A stretch of DNA of 64,000 nucleotides from Bdellovibrio sp. GT3 (GTDB lineage: Bacteria; Bdellovibrionota; Bdellovibrionia; Bdellovibrionales; Bdellovibrionaceae). The position numbers and the translations under genes are program-made. Where the stretch lies: assembly GCF_037996765.1 (NCBI RefSeq), contig NZ_JBBNAD010000005.1, forward strand, positions 714,001 through 778,000, written 5' to 3'. The notes beneath the pieces were generated by a model, which ran no database searches, was not told the DNA's origin, and saw only the letters and a list, made by a program, of their open reading frames with translations. Each line of letters begins with the position of its first letter. The first letter of the stretch is position 1. This document shows positions 47,784-57,848 of this stretch, in pieces.

Positions 47784-49307
47784 ATGGCAAACTTAACCCC
47801 GGAATTAGAAGCAGAACGAAAGCGCATTTGCCAGATCGCCAAGGATGCGGGGCTGGATTGCTTCGAAACTATTTTCGAGTTGATCACTTATGATCAGATT
47901 TCTCAATTTGCTGCCTATGGCGGGTTTCCAGTCAGATATCCTCACTGGAAATTCGGTATGGAGTACGAGCATCTTTCCAAGAGCTACGAATATGGTCTTT
48001 CAAAAATCTATGAAATGGTGATTAACACGGATCCTTGCTACGCATACCTGATGGAAGGCAATGCGATGATGGATCAGAAGCTGGTGATGGCCCATGTGTA
48101 CGGTCACTGTGACTTCTTTAAGAACAATATCTGGTTTTCAAAAACAAATCGTAAAATGATGGACCAAATGGCGAATCACGCGACAAGAATTCGCCGCTAT
48201 ATGGATCGCTATGGTCAGGACACAGTCGAAAACTTTATTGATGTTTGCTTAAGTCTGGAAAACCTGATCGATCGTTACTCTCCCTATGTGGAAAAGTCTG
48301 TGACTAAGTCGCAACCTCCACCGCAGGAAAAAAACTATCTGTTGAAAGTGGAGCGCGATTACATGCGCGACTACATCAATCCGCCGTCCTTCGTTCAAGA
48401 GCAAAAAATCAGAGCGCAGAACGAGGCCGAAGAGAAAGCTCAGCGCTTTCCGCAGGAGCCGGAAAAGGACATCCTCAATTTCTTTATTCATCACGCACCC
48501 CTGGCTGATTGGCAGGTGGATGTTTTGACCATTATCCGGGACGAAGCGTACTATTTCGCTCCTCAAGGTATGACCAAAACAATGAATGAAGGCTGGGCTT
48601 CATATTGGCATTCAAAGTTGATGACGACCAAGATCTTAAATGATTCCGAGATTATCGACTTTGCAGATCATCATGCGGGAACGATGGCTATGGCTCCGAA
48701 CGGTTACAATCCCTACAAAGTGGGCATTGAACTGTTCCGTGATATTGAGGAGCGCTGGAATAAAGGTCAATTCGGTCGCGAATTCGAAGAGTGTGATGAC
48801 GTGAAAGAGCGCAAACACTGGGATAAAAAATTGGGACTTGGGCGCGACAAGATTTTTGAAGTTCGTAAAGTATGCAATGACGTAACTTTCATCGATCAAT
48901 TTCTGAACGAGGATTTTTGTGTCAGAAATAAATTGTTCGTTTATAAGTTCAATAAGAAAACACAGAAGTTTGAAGTCGATACCAGTAACTTTAAGGCGAT
49001 CAAGTCTCAGTTGCTGTTCCATATGACTAACTTTGGGCAGCCGATCATTCGTATCGAGGATGCAAACTTTGAAAACAGAGGAGAGTTGTTGTTGAATCAC
49101 CTTCACGAGGGTATCGACATGCAACCTGACTTCATGAGCGAAACGTTGAAGAATGTTTACAAGCTTTGGAATCGTCCGGTGAACATCGCGACGATTATGG
49201 ATGAAACACCACAGCTTTTCAGATTCGACGGAAAAGAGTATACTCAGCACAAATTAAGCGGAGAAGGGCCATCCCCGAATCCCGCAACTGAGGAGAGCTC
49301 TGGTTAG
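47784..49307 (+). CDS. spoVR: SpoVR family protein (YcgB)
   Basis: 507 residues, full length; recognised by HVYGHCDFFKNNIWF, WQVDVLTIIRDEAYYFAPQ, MNEGWASYWHSK and ADHHAGTMA. SpoVR was named for a Bacillus spore-cortex gene; in E. coli the homologue YcgB acts with YeaG and YeaH. The biochemical role is unknown. It follows yeaH after 66 bases. Confidence 0.95.
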   Translation: MANLTPELEAERKRICQIAKDAGLDCFETIFELITYDQISQFAAYGGFPVRYPHWKFGMEYEHLSKSYEYGLSKIYEMVINTDPCYAYLMEGNAMMDQKLVMAHVYGHCDFFKNNIWFSKTNRKMMDQMANHATRIRRYMDRYGQDTVENFIDVCLSLENLIDRYSPYVEKSVTKSQPPPQEKNYLLKVERDYMRDYINPPSFVQEQKIRAQNEAEEKAQRFPQEPEKDILNFFIHHAPLADWQVDVLTIIRDEAYYFAPQGMTKTMNEGWASYWHSKLMTTKILNDSEIIDFADHHAGTMAMAPNGYNPYKVGIELFRDIEERWNKGQFGREFEECDDVKERKHWDKKLGLGRDKIFEVRKVCNDVTFIDQFLNEDFCVRNKLFVYKFNKKTQKFEVDTSNFKAIKSQLLFHMTNFGQPIIRIEDANFENRGELLLNHLHEGIDMQPDFMSETLKNVYKLWNRPVNIATIMDETPQLFRFDGKEYTQHKLSGEGPSPNPATEESSG

Positions 49308-49310
49308 TTC

Positions 49311-49670
49311 ATGAAAAATACTCGTCTGGTGTATAGCACTGATCCCAAGGACAACGTCGTTTGTCCTCAATGCAAAGAACTTAAAAGCGATTGTAAGTGT
49401 CGTCCCGAGGACGACGCCTCACAAAAGTTCGTTGTTATATTTCGTCTTGAAAAGAACGGTCGCGGGGGCAAGACTGTAACCGTACTTGATGGACTGCCGC
49501 GGAACGAAGAGTTCCTGAAAGGTTTCGCAAAGGAATTGAAAGCCAAGTGTGGGGTCGGTGGATCTCATTCAATCGGAGAAAAATTCGGCTTGGTTGAGAT
49601 TCAGGGAGATAAGCGAGACGCAGTCAAAAAAATTTTACAGGCAAAAGGAATTTCGTTTAAGGGCATGTAG
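49311..49670 (+). CDS. yciH: SUI1/eIF1-type translation factor (YciH)
   Basis: 119 residues. The N-terminal part has a zinc-ribbon-like CPQCKELKSDCKC and the rest is a SUI1 domain (RGGKTVTVLDGLPRNEEFLKG, GVGGSH, IQGDKRDAVKKIL). YciH controls initiation fidelity and represses translation in stress in E. coli. It begins three bases after the spoVR stop, so it probably belongs to the same stress operon. Confidence 0.93.
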   Translation: MKNTRLVYSTDPKDNVVCPQCKELKSDCKCRPEDDASQKFVVIFRLEKNGRGGKTVTVLDGLPRNEEFLKGFAKELKAKCGVGGSHSIGEKFGLVEIQGDKRDAVKKILQAKGISFKGM

Positions 49671-49722
49671 TTCTGGACCTATGGGTCCTTGTATTTTTGT
49701 TCGATAAAAGTATCCTGTTTAC

Positions 49723-50433
49723 ATGCAGAATTACGGAACAAACATGAACGTAGGGGTGACCTTGGCTGCGAAAAAAATCGTCATAGTCGATGACTATGAG
49801 GAGAGCTGCAAGCTCTTGTCAGAAATTCTAAGCTCTACCTATGATTGCAAATACACGTCGGACAGCATGTCGGCCATGCAACTTATTAACGAACAAAAGC
49901 CGGACCTGATCCTTTTGGATTATAAAATGCCAGGAATGTTGGGTGTGGATGTTTGCCGCGAAGTTCGTGAGCAGGCGGAAATCAAGAATACACCAATCAT
50001 TTTTGTCTCCGGTGCCGCAACTATCGATGAACGAATCAAAGCCTTTGAAACTGGTGCAAATGATTTCATCTCAAAGCCATTTCACGTCAAAGAACTTATT
50101 CTAAGAATCAAAGCCCGTTTGGCGGAAAAAGAGCCGGAAGTGACGGCAGAGTTGATCGCCGGTAACTTAAGAATGAATCTTTTGTCCCGTCAGATCTTCA
50201 TTGATTCAGAAGAGGTGAGTTTAACGCCGAAGCAGTTTGATATTTTGAAGCTGTTGGTGGCTGACAAAAACAATCTGGTCACGCGTGAAAAATGTTTGAA
50301 CGAAATCTGGGGCGACTCGGATGTGACTTCACGTAACGTGGACTCCCAAATCAACTATCTGAAGCGCAAAATTGCCAAGTTCAATGGTCGCATTGTGGCG
50401 GTGCCTTCTTTGGGCTACCGACTGGAAGCATAG
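49723..50433 (+). CDS. OmpR-family response regulator
   Basis: 236 residues. Receiver domain (about 18-135) with IVDDYEES acidic pair, the phospho-acceptor Asp in LILLDYKMPG (about Asp66) and the conserved Lys in ISKPF; then an OmpR winged helix (about 145-236, LTPKQFDILKLLV and VDSQINYLKRKI). No kinase is adjacent. Start ATG 49723 or ATG 49744 are both possible; neither has a strong ribosome site. Terminated by the hairpin at 50452. Confidence 0.92.
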   Translation: MQNYGTNMNVGVTLAAKKIVIVDDYEESCKLLSEILSSTYDCKYTSDSMSAMQLINEQKPDLILLDYKMPGMLGVDVCREVREQAEIKNTPIIFVSGAATIDERIKAFETGANDFISKPFHVKELILRIKARLAEKEPEVTAELIAGNLRMNLLSRQIFIDSEEVSLTPKQFDILKLLVADKNNLVTREKCLNEIWGDSDVTSRNVDSQINYLKRKIAKFNGRIVAVPSLGYRLEA

Positions 50434-50451
50434 ACATTTTGTTGAAAGAAT

Positions 50452-50480
50452 AAAAAGGCGGATTCCGCCTTTTTTTATTT
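50452..50480. terminator. Bidirectional Rho-independent terminator
   Basis: The stem GGCGG/CCGCC with loop ATT is flanked by five A on the left and seven T on the right. It separates the response regulator from the convergent secreted-protein gene. Confidence 0.88.
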
Positions 50481-51653
50481 AATCAAACTTTTGGCTTTCT
50501 TTTGTGTTTCGATCATTCGCTCATTGAATTTATCCAAGAACGTGGGTGAAACCTTGAAAATCGCCAGATGGTTTTGAAACAGATGGGTCGCAACATCAGG
50601 GTTTTTGGACAAGTTGCTTTTAACCCGTTTCAGTAAATCAGGTTCTGCAGTCAGTCTTTTTGCGAAATTTTCCATAAAGGCATCATCCTGAAATTTTTCG
50701 TAGCTGGTAATGCCTTCGCTTTTTAGATCCAGGTCCTTAACGATACCGTCGCGGCCTTCTTTAATTTGCCTGTCGATTTCCGCCGTATACTCGGGAAACT
50801 GGTAAGTCTTTGATGAATGCACAGCTTGCAGAAGCTTCATGGCAAGCTCAGAGCTTTTTTCGATTGTGATCTGACGTGGTTTTCCTTCTTCATCCAGCAA
50901 CAGGGCATTATTAAATACATCCTCAGGGGATTCAGCGTGGGCTGGAGGAACCTCACCCATGGTTTTCATGATTTCTGCAGATGAGGTCAGAACCTCGAAA
51001 CGCATGGCTTCTTCCAAAATCTCTTTGGAATCAAGACCCAAAACCTGTTCTTGGAGGGCTTTTAAGCGCATTTTGTCGTCCTTTTTAAGACGACGCAGAT
51101 TCATGGTTTTCAAAGTATCCAATGAGGTTTCCAACCATTTTAAACCAATGCTATTCACGATGACCGGACCTTTGCATTGTGCCGTGGTTAGGGAAATACG
51201 CGCCAGCTTTAGTGAGTCCTGCAGGCTGCCTTTACGCTTGATTTGTGCATTTGTGATGTCAAATGCTTCGATTGCGCCGGTCATGACGGGTGAAGATAAA
51301 CCACTTGCTGAATAGGCGTTGCAGCCCTGCAGGGACATGTCTGAAAACTTAAGAAAGTTTTTTGCAGTCTGTGTCGTGTTCTTGGATTTGGTAAATACCG
51401 TGAGTTGCGAGAAAAACTGACGACTTCCTGGAGATGGAATGATGATCTTCTCGGTTTCTGGCAATTGCGCATTAATCTTCGCAGAAATCTCGATCAATGA
51501 TTTGTTTGTCTCGGGTTGATTTAACTCGCTTTTTTGTGGAGACAAAGTGATTGCAGTCGCTGTTTCTGGCGCTGTCTGTGCGGGTGTCGCTGAAGGGGTT
51601 GGACTTTCAGTCGGAGCAGCTGCTAAAGCGGCAGTTAGTAATAGAGAAAACAT
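50475..51653 (-). CDS. Secreted protein of unknown function with Pro/Thr-rich N-terminus
   Basis: 392 residues, no recognised domain. It begins with a signal peptide (about 1-12, LLLTAALAAAP) and a low-complexity linker (TPSATPAQTAPETATAIT), then a mostly helical globular part with charged repeats and two cysteines (about 109 and 157). Its stop lies in the terminator region. It precedes the TadA-Nudix gene's end by about 8 bases downstream on the same strand and so may be co-transcribed with it. Confidence 0.75.
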   Translation of the reverse strand: MFSLLLTAALAAAPTESPTPSATPAQTAPETATAITLSPQKSELNQPETNKSLIEISAKINAQLPETEKIIIPSPGSRQFFSQLTVFTKSKNTTQTAKNFLKFSDMSLQGCNAYSASGLSSPVMTGAIEAFDITNAQIKRKGSLQDSLKLARISLTTAQCKGPVIVNSIGLKWLETSLDTLKTMNLRRLKKDDKMRLKALQEQVLGLDSKEILEEAMRFEVLTSSAEIMKTMGEVPPAHAESPEDVFNNALLLDEEGKPRQITIEKSSELAMKLLQAVHSSKTYQFPEYTAEIDRQIKEGRDGIVKDLDLKSEGITSYEKFQDDAFMENFAKRLTAEPDLLKRVKSNLSKNPDVATHLFQNHLAIFKVSPTFLDKFNERMIETQKKAKSLIK

Positions 51654-51660
51654 AAGCCTC

Positions 51661-52590
51661 CTAAAGTTTCATTTTACGGGCAGTTTTTGTAAGCTTTTGC
51701 ACGGCCCACAAAATGTCTTTGTCATATGAAAATATTTTGTCGACGTCTTTCAAATCAATCCACGCGACGCCGCGATGATAGTCAGCATCCTGAACTTCGC
51801 GAACCTCGTGCCAAGGTTCGTTTAGGGTCGCCAGATAGAAGACTGTATCGCACGGCTGGTTTTTTCCGTTCCAAGTGAAGTCGTACTTGCGGCGGAATTC
51901 TGTATCTGGAAAAACTTTGATCTTATAATCAGTTTCTTCCAAAGTCTCGCGCACAGCCGTTGTCGCGGCTGTTTCGCCGGAGTCAATCTTTCCGCCTGGC
52001 AGGAAGAAGTACTTCTTTTTGGAAACTGGATCTTCAGCATGAAAACCTAAAAGTTTACTCTTATAAACCACCACCGCGGAAGCACGATGGCGGTACACCT
52101 TTTCAGATTTCACCAATTTCTGTTCATCACGGCGGCCTTGAAAAAAGGCTGAGATCAAATCTGAACATTCTTTTTCCAGAACTCCCGTTGTAACTGCCAC
52201 CTGATGATTCAATCGGGAATCACTCAATACGTGATAAAGACTTTCAACCGCTCCACCTTTGGCGTCCTTCGCGGCATAAACCACGCGGCCCACGCGCGCT
52301 TGCTGAATAGCACCGGCGCACATCACGCAGGGCTCAAGGGTCACATACAGAGTGCAGTCTTCCAAACGCCAGGATTGAAGTTTTTTGGCGGCTCTGTGCA
52401 GGCACAATAGTTCTGCATGGCCCAGGGGAGTATGAAGAGTCTCGCGAACATTCGCGGCTTTGGATAAAAGTGCCCCGGTTGGGGAGACCAATACAGCGCC
52501 AATAGGTACTTCGCCGTTTTCACCGGCTGTGCGCGCAAGTTCCAAAGCCTTGCGCATCCATTTAATGTCTTGGTCGTGACTCGTCTTCAT
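51661..52590 (-). CDS. tadA: TadA-type tRNA adenosine deaminase fused to a Nudix hydrolase
   Basis: 309 residues, twice the length of ordinary TadA. Residues 1-155 are the deaminase with zinc site HAE (His58, Glu60) and PCVMC (Cys88, Cys91), which should make inosine at the wobble position of tRNA-Arg(ACG). Residues about 165-309 are a Nudix domain with a complete box (Gly200, Glu206, Arg214, Glu215, Glu218, Glu219) in G-x5-E-x7-R-E-x2-E-E spacing. A single uninterrupted frame joins both with a short linker (QGRRDEQKLVKSEKVYRHR), so this is a fusion, not a sequencing join. The Nudix substrate is not known. Confidence 0.94.
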   Translation of the reverse strand: MKTSHDQDIKWMRKALELARTAGENGEVPIGAVLVSPTGALLSKAANVRETLHTPLGHAELLCLHRAAKKLQSWRLEDCTLYVTLEPCVMCAGAIQQARVGRVVYAAKDAKGGAVESLYHVLSDSRLNHQVAVTTGVLEKECSDLISAFFQGRRDEQKLVKSEKVYRHRASAVVVYKSKLLGFHAEDPVSKKKYFFLPGGKIDSGETAATTAVRETLEETDYKIKVFPDTEFRRKYDFTWNGKNQPCDTVFYLATLNEPWHEVREVQDADYHRGVAWIDLKDVDKIFSYDKDILWAVQKLTKTARKMKL

Positions 52591-52814
52591 TGGGATATTT
52601 TAGAACGTTATCTTAAATAAGCTCAATAAAATTAAATAGATAAGATTTATTGGTGGTGCAATAATCCGAGACTTTAAGGGGCAGCAGCAGGGAAAGATTA
52701 TAATACACCGCATTAAGACCTCGAGAGGTTGCCCCTCTGTTGCCTCTTTGTTATACACTCTCATTCTTATTTCTCTCTTTCGTCCACATTGGAAGGCAGG
52801 TGATTGTCGTGGCA

Positions 52815-53009
52815 ATGGTTAAAATCAAAGACGGTGAGTCTTTTGAATCAGCGTTCCGTAAATTCAAAAAATCTTGCGAAAAAGCAGGTATTCTTTCTGA
52901 AGTTAAAAAACGCGAACACTTTGAAAAGCCTTCTGTAAGACTTAAAAAGAAATCTATCGCAGCTCGTAAGCGCGCTGTTAAGAAATCTCGTAAAGGTTGG
53001 GGCGAATAG
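52815..53009 (+). CDS. rpsU: 30S ribosomal protein S21
   Basis: 64 residues ([20 protein letters not shown] then [19 protein letters not shown] and a Lys/Arg-rich tail), the usual length. Start: ATG 52815 is given, but GTG 52809 two codons upstream is supported by an AGGTGA site at 52798-52803, so it may be the real one; GTG 52800 is another possibility. S21 helps bind mRNA on the 30S subunit. It heads the rpsU-yqeY-dnaG-rpoD cluster. A TATAAT box lies at 52699-52704 with no good -35. Confidence 0.93.
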   Translation: MVKIKDGESFESAFRKFKKSCEKAGILSEVKKREHFEKPSVRLKKKSIAARKRAVKKSRKGWGE

Positions 53010-53091
53010 TTCTTAATTGAATTATAGTTTCTTACTCACAAGAGGCGACCCACAAAGTCGCCTTTTGTCATAATCACCATAGGGAGTTTTC

Positions 53092-53538
53092 ATGGAAATC
53101 AGAGACAAAATCATGGCTGATGTTAAAGCCGCAATGATCGCAAAAGAATCACTTAAGCTGACAGCACTTCGTGGCCTGCAAGCGGCGATCAAAAATCGTG
53201 AAATCGATATGCGCCCAGACCCAATCACTCCGGAAGAAGTGATGAACGTCGTAAAAAAATTAGTTAAACAACGTAAAGAATCCATCGACCAATTCCAACA
53301 AGCCGGTCGTCAGGATCTAGTGGATCAAGAATCTGCAGAATTGAAAGTTCTGGAAGTTTACTTGCCTGCACAAATGGGCCGCGAGCAAATCGAAGCTCTT
53401 GTTGTTGAAGTTATCGCTGCCACTGGCGCGAAAACTGTTAAAGACATGGGCCCGGTGATGAAAGAAGTCATCGCTCGTGCCGGTGGCGCTGCTGACAACA
53501 AAGTTGTAAGCGAAGTTATCAAAGCCAAACTAGCCTAG
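53092..53538 (+). CDS. GatB/YqeY domain protein
   Basis: 148 residues, standard for the YqeY family (MEIRDKIMADVKAAMIAKESLKLTAL start, LPAQMGREQIEALV). It shares the C-terminal domain of GatB that contacts tRNA, and its gene is commonly placed between rpsU and dnaG; the function is unknown. ATG 53092 has AGGGAG upstream. Confidence 0.94.
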   Translation: MEIRDKIMADVKAAMIAKESLKLTALRGLQAAIKNREIDMRPDPITPEEVMNVVKKLVKQRKESIDQFQQAGRQDLVDQESAELKVLEVYLPAQMGREQIEALVVEVIAATGAKTVKDMGPVMKEVIARAGGAADNKVVSEVIKAKLA

Positions 53539-53586
53539 TTTTTCCTCGGAAGAATTGGACCTTGCCTAAAGCCTGCGGGGACTCAT

Positions 53587-53618
53587 GTTCAAGTGAGTTC
53601 CCAAGGTAAAACTTGAAC
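53587..53618 (+). repeat. Inverted repeat in the dnaG leader
   Basis: Perfect 8-bp arms GTTCAAGT and ACTTGAAC are separated by 16 bases and lie 18 bases before the dnaG start. No T-run follows, so it is not a standard terminator; it might be an RNA stem that tunes dnaG expression. Confidence 0.5.
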
Positions 53619-53635
53619 GAAACTTTGGAAGGTAC

Positions 53636-55504
53636 ATGCGTTTTTCCCAAGACTTTATTGAGAGAGTGTCCGAGGCGAATAACCTCGTCGATATCATCTC
53701 CCAATACACACAGCTAAAACAGAGCGGCAGTGGCCTTATGGGGCGTTGTCCGTTTCCAGATCACGCTGAAAAAACAGCGTCGTTCTCTGTTTCAGAAGTG
53801 AAGCAGGTCTACCACTGCTTTGGTTGTCATAAGAGTGGTAACTTGTATTCATTCCTGCGCGACTATCAGGGCATGAGCTTTCCTGAGGCTGTTGAGTACC
53901 TTGCAAACCGCGCCAGCATTCCAATTCCCGCTCCTGAAGCCCATGATCCACAACGTGATCAGGCCGCTGATAAAAAGAAGTCGTTGTTAAAAGTAAACAA
54001 GCTCGCTGCTGATTATTTTTCAGAGCAACTTCGCCGCGTTTCCAATGATCACCCGGTTAAGAAATATATCGCCAGCCGTGGCCTTTCCCAGGAAGTGATC
54101 GACACTTTCGGTATTGGTTATGCCATTGCTGAATGGGACGGCTTGGAGCGCGTTTTACAGAACAAACAAGTTCCGATGGCCTTGGCTGAAGAAGCGCGTC
54201 TGGTAAAGGCTCGTAATGGCAAACCAGGCTACTTCGATATCTTCCGCGATCGTTTGATGTTCCCGATCTTTTCTCCAATGGGTGAGCCCATTGCCTTCGG
54301 TGGACGTTATTTAGAGAAAAAAGAAACTGAACCGAAATATCTGAATTCTCCCGAGACGCCGGTCTTTATCAAAGGCCGTGTGCTTTACGGACTGTCGCAA
54401 ACGGCCCGCTATATTCGCTCTGAGGATCAGGCATTGATCGTTGAGGGTTATATGGATCTGGTGTCCCTGTTCCAAGCAGGCATTAGAAACTCAGTAGCCA
54501 CCATGGGCACGGCTTTGACGCCGGAACACGGTAAAATGCTTAAGCGCATGACCCGCAATGTGGTCGCGCTGTTTGACGGGGATTCTGCGGGGATGGAAGC
54601 GGCTGAGCGCAGCTTGCCGATCCTGCTGGCAGCGGATTTGTATCCCAAAGGACTTACTCTTCCGAACAGTATGGACCCTGATGATTATGTGAAGAAGTAC
54701 GGCTCTGAGGCTCTGAAGGCTGAATTGGACCGTGCTCCTGATCTTTTCATGTTGATCCTAGGTCGTTGGATGGAGGGTTACCGTGGTGACGCTCCTGAAA
54801 AAGTGAAGCTTGCAGATAAACTGAAGCCACTTTTTGAGGTCATTCCAGATCAGCGCCTGCGTGATTTGTACTTAGCTGAGTCCGCGCAGAAGATGAATGT
54901 GACCCTGCCGTGGCTCCGTCAGGCTGTGGGATTACAAAGCAGCGGCCCTGTATATTCGCAGAACAGAAGCTCTTTCTCTAGGACGGTGCAGCCAAATCAA
55001 GGGGCTCAGCAAACTAACCAAACAGCGGCCCCTCAAGCGTCTGACTCTGTAGAAGGTGGCAAAATCACCCTCAAAGGAGCCTCAAAAGCCGAGGCTATGC
55101 TATTAGGATTGGTACTCAAAAGTCGTGCCAATTTTGAGCTGTTTGTGAATGAAAATGTGCTGGCAAGTATCGCTCATGCAGGAGTGAAAAAGATCCTGGA
55201 AAAAGCGACTGATGTGTATAGACAAGACTTAAATAAGTTTGATAAATTGACCAGTCTCCTTGTCTCCTATGTAGATCATCCGGAATTATTATTTGTAGAG
55301 GCACCAGCCAGTGAAGGTGACCCCGGATTTGATGAAGAAGCTGAGGCGAAGCTTCTGCGCGATTGCTTTAAGCGCGTGCGCGACAATTTCTTGCGCGATC
55401 AAGCAAAGCAGTTGGCTCTGGAATTAAAGTCCGAGCCAAGTTCAGAAAAGTTGGAACAGATTATGAAGGCACACAGAGATCGACTATCTCTGAATAAAGG
55501 ATAA
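53636..55504 (+). CDS. dnaG: DNA primase
   Basis: 622 residues. An N-terminal CHC2 zinc finger ([15 protein letters not shown] then [10 protein letters not shown]), the TOPRIM/RNA polymerase core ([46 protein letters not shown]) and a C-terminal DnaB-binding helical domain. It makes RNA primers at the replication fork. It precedes rpoD closely (13 bases), as in many bacteria. Confidence 0.97.
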   Translation: MRFSQDFIERVSEANNLVDIISQYTQLKQSGSGLMGRCPFPDHAEKTASFSVSEVKQVYHCFGCHKSGNLYSFLRDYQGMSFPEAVEYLANRASIPIPAPEAHDPQRDQAADKKKSLLKVNKLAADYFSEQLRRVSNDHPVKKYIASRGLSQEVIDTFGIGYAIAEWDGLERVLQNKQVPMALAEEARLVKARNGKPGYFDIFRDRLMFPIFSPMGEPIAFGGRYLEKKETEPKYLNSPETPVFIKGRVLYGLSQTARYIRSEDQALIVEGYMDLVSLFQAGIRNSVATMGTALTPEHGKMLKRMTRNVVALFDGDSAGMEAAERSLPILLAADLYPKGLTLPNSMDPDDYVKKYGSEALKAELDRAPDLFMLILGRWMEGYRGDAPEKVKLADKLKPLFEVIPDQRLRDLYLAESAQKMNVTLPWLRQAVGLQSSGPVYSQNRSSFSRTVQPNQGAQQTNQTAAPQASDSVEGGKITLKGASKAEAMLLGLVLKSRANFELFVNENVLASIAHAGVKKILEKATDVYRQDLNKFDKLTSLLVSYVDHPELLFVEAPASEGDPGFDEEAEAKLLRDCFKRVRDNFLRDQAKQLALELKSEPSSEKLEQIMKAHRDRLSLNKG

Positions 55505-55517
55505 AGGCGGGTCATTG

Positions 55518-57347
55518 ATGAAACAAAACCTACCAAACAAACAAGAGAAAGAGCCTGTTAAGGTTCTTTCTTTGCAGGAACAGGAAGCTCTGGTTAAAGA
55601 AGAAATCCAGAAATTCCTGAAGCTTGCGAAGGAAAAGGGTGCGTTGACGATCGAAGAGATCAACGACCTTCTTCCACCTGAAGTTATTGCCCCAGCTGCA
55701 TTGGATCAGTTCATGCATGGCCTAGAGGCCGCGGGTGTAGTTATTTCAGACTTGTCTGAAACTTCGAAAGACGAAGAGGGCGAAGGAAACTTCCTGGAAA
55801 GCCCTGATTCTGAGGACGAAGAAGTAGATGAAGAAGAAAAAGCAGAAAGCGAAGACGTTAAGGGTAATGACCCCGTTCGCTTGTATTTGCGTAAAATGGG
55901 TTCCGTATCTCTACTAACTCGTGAGGGTGAGGTTGAGATTGCTCGTCGTATTGAAAAAGGGGAGCGTGAAATCGTTCGTGCGATCCTTTTGTCACCTCTG
56001 GGTACTTACGAGATCATTCAACTTGGTAAGCGTCTTGATGAAGGCCGTATCAAGGTTAAATCGATCTTCCGTGGTCTTGAGGACGAAGAAACTCAATACG
56101 ATGAAAAGGAATACATCGATAAAATTCACGAATTGATCGGTAAAGTTACGGAGTACCAAAAGGCTTCTGTAAAACAATTCGAAGTTCTTCGTAGAGAAGA
56201 AACAAACACACCAGCTCGTCAGGCTGCAATGAAAGAACTCGTTGCGATGAATGACACTTTGATGGCTGTGTTCGAATCTGTGAACTTCAACCGTAAAACG
56301 ATCAACCGTGTTGTGATCAAGTTCAAAAACTTGGTGAACCGTATCGGTACTCTACGTCGTCGTATCAAAGACGGTGTTGAGCGTACGTTCTCCAAAGACG
56401 TTGTTTCCATGACTGAGCGTATGAAGCTGGTTGAGAGCAACGAAAAAGAACTGACACGCATGACTCGTGATACAGGTCTTAACTATCAAAAATTCAGATC
56501 TTATGTGTTGCAAGCTCAGGAAGCAGAAATCCGTATTAAACGTTTGGATTCTGAAACTGAGATGAATCACACATGGGTTAAGGAAACATACACAGCTATC
56601 TGGAAAGGTGAGCGTGAGGCCGATGCAGCGAAATCTGAATTGGTTGAAGCGAATCTACGTCTAGTTGTATCTATCGCTAAGAAGTACACGAACCGCGGTC
56701 TTCAATTCCTGGATCTAATCCAGGAAGGTAACATCGGTTTGATGAAAGCGGTTGATAAGTTCGAATATCGTCGTGGTTACAAATTCTCGACATATGCGAC
56801 TTGGTGGATCCGTCAGGCGATCACTCGTGCTATTGCCGATCAGGCGCGTACGATCCGTATCCCTGTTCACATGATTGAAACTATCAATAAGCTTGTTCGT
56901 ACATCTCGTTACTTGATTCAAGAGCTTGGCCGTGAGCCAACCCCTGAAGAGATCGCAGATAAAATGGACATGCCAGTGGATAAAGTTCGTAAAGTTCTTA
57001 AAATCGCGAAAGAGCCGATTTCTTTGGAAACACCAGTAGGTGAAGAAGAAGATTCGCACTTGGGCGACTTTATCGAGGACAAAAAGGTTATCAACCCTGC
57101 AGAGGCGATTGTTAACCTGAACTTGGCGGAACAAACTCGCCGTGTTCTTGCGACTTTGACTCCGAGAGAAGAAAAAGTTCTTCGTATGCGTTTCGGTATC
57201 GGTGAAGAAGCCGATCATACTTTGGAAGAAGTAGGTCAGGACTTCAACGTTACTCGTGAGCGTATCCGTCAGATCGAGGCGAAAGCTCTTCGTAAGCTTC
57301 GTCATCCTTCTCGCAGCAACAAGTTGAAAGCTTTCGTAGACAGCTAG
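55518..57347 (+). CDS. rpoD: Primary sigma factor RpoD (sigma-70)
   Basis: 609 residues from ATG 55518 (a TTG one codon earlier is not needed). Region 1.1 and an acidic stretch (about 75-115), region 1.2 ([21 protein letters not shown]), the non-conserved helical insert, region 2 ([40 protein letters not shown]), region 3 and region 4 ([37 protein letters not shown]). It directs RNA polymerase to housekeeping promoters. The operon ends with a terminator. Confidence 0.98.
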   Translation: MKQNLPNKQEKEPVKVLSLQEQEALVKEEIQKFLKLAKEKGALTIEEINDLLPPEVIAPAALDQFMHGLEAAGVVISDLSETSKDEEGEGNFLESPDSEDEEVDEEEKAESEDVKGNDPVRLYLRKMGSVSLLTREGEVEIARRIEKGEREIVRAILLSPLGTYEIIQLGKRLDEGRIKVKSIFRGLEDEETQYDEKEYIDKIHELIGKVTEYQKASVKQFEVLRREETNTPARQAAMKELVAMNDTLMAVFESVNFNRKTINRVVIKFKNLVNRIGTLRRRIKDGVERTFSKDVVSMTERMKLVESNEKELTRMTRDTGLNYQKFRSYVLQAQEAEIRIKRLDSETEMNHTWVKETYTAIWKGEREADAAKSELVEANLRLVVSIAKKYTNRGLQFLDLIQEGNIGLMKAVDKFEYRRGYKFSTYATWWIRQAITRAIADQARTIRIPVHMIETINKLVRTSRYLIQELGREPTPEEIADKMDMPVDKVRKVLKIAKEPISLETPVGEEEDSHLGDFIEDKKVINPAEAIVNLNLAEQTRRVLATLTPREEKVLRMRFGIGEEADHTLEEVGQDFNVTRERIRQIEAKALRKLRHPSRSNKLKAFVDS

Positions 57348-57397
57348 ATCTGAAATACTCCGACGAAGTCGGAGTGCAAATTACTAAATGCAGAAAT

Positions 57398-57429
57398 TAA
57401 AAAGGGCTCCTGATGGGAGCCCTTTTTTT
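57398..57429 (+). terminator. Rho-independent terminator of the rpsU-rpoD cluster
   Basis: The stem GGGCTCC/GGGAGCC with loop TGAT and seven T. A second hairpin, ACTCCGAC/GTCGGAGT at 57357-57375, has no T-run and lies just before it. Confidence 0.92.
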
Positions 57430-57453
57430 ATGCCTTTGGTTCCTGAACTTCGA

Positions 57454-57786
57454 CTACTCGACTTGTATCAGATTATTCTCGATGCCATTCAGAACAGCTT
57501 TAAAGTGGGATTTCAGCGCCACGTCTTCGGCGACGGTGTGGCAGAATAGGAAAGTCAGCTGAATTTGCTCTCTAGGGGTTAGCTTAAAAAGATCCCATAC
57601 CAACGGGAGTGTGCCGAAGGTAAAGTGTCGTTTTTTGTCGAAGACGAACTTAACGAAGGTCTTTGAGACCTGGAGTTGAGTGGCGCAATACTGTAGAGAG
57701 AAAGTTACTTTCTTTAGTTTGGCATCCTTGTACCTATCCTTAAGAAAGTCTCTGTAATCCGTATACTTGCTAATGTCTTCTGACAA
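57454..57786 (-). CDS. Short TIGR02147-like protein (N-terminal part only)
   Basis: 110 residues with the TIGR02147 N-terminal features YTDYRDFLKDRYKDAKLKK, a helix-turn-helix-like QVSKTFVKFVFDKKRHF and LTPREQIQLTFLF. The full family has about 270-290 residues; here the C-terminal two thirds are missing with no trace downstream, so it is a stable short form or a degraded gene. Start TTG 57786 is supported by AGGAGG five bases upstream. It is separated from its neighbours by the rpoD terminator on one side and a hairpin with T8 on its own strand (57849-57880) on the other. Confidence 0.7.
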   Translation of the reverse strand: MSEDISKYTDYRDFLKDRYKDAKLKKVTFSLQYCATQLQVSKTFVKFVFDKKRHFTFGTLPLVWDLFKLTPREQIQLTFLFCHTVAEDVALKSHFKAVLNGIENNLIQVE

Positions 57787-57848
57787 TTGAGCCTCCTGAT
57801 AATAGGATACTTCTGAATATGAAATTGGATACGGTTATCAGATGTTAG

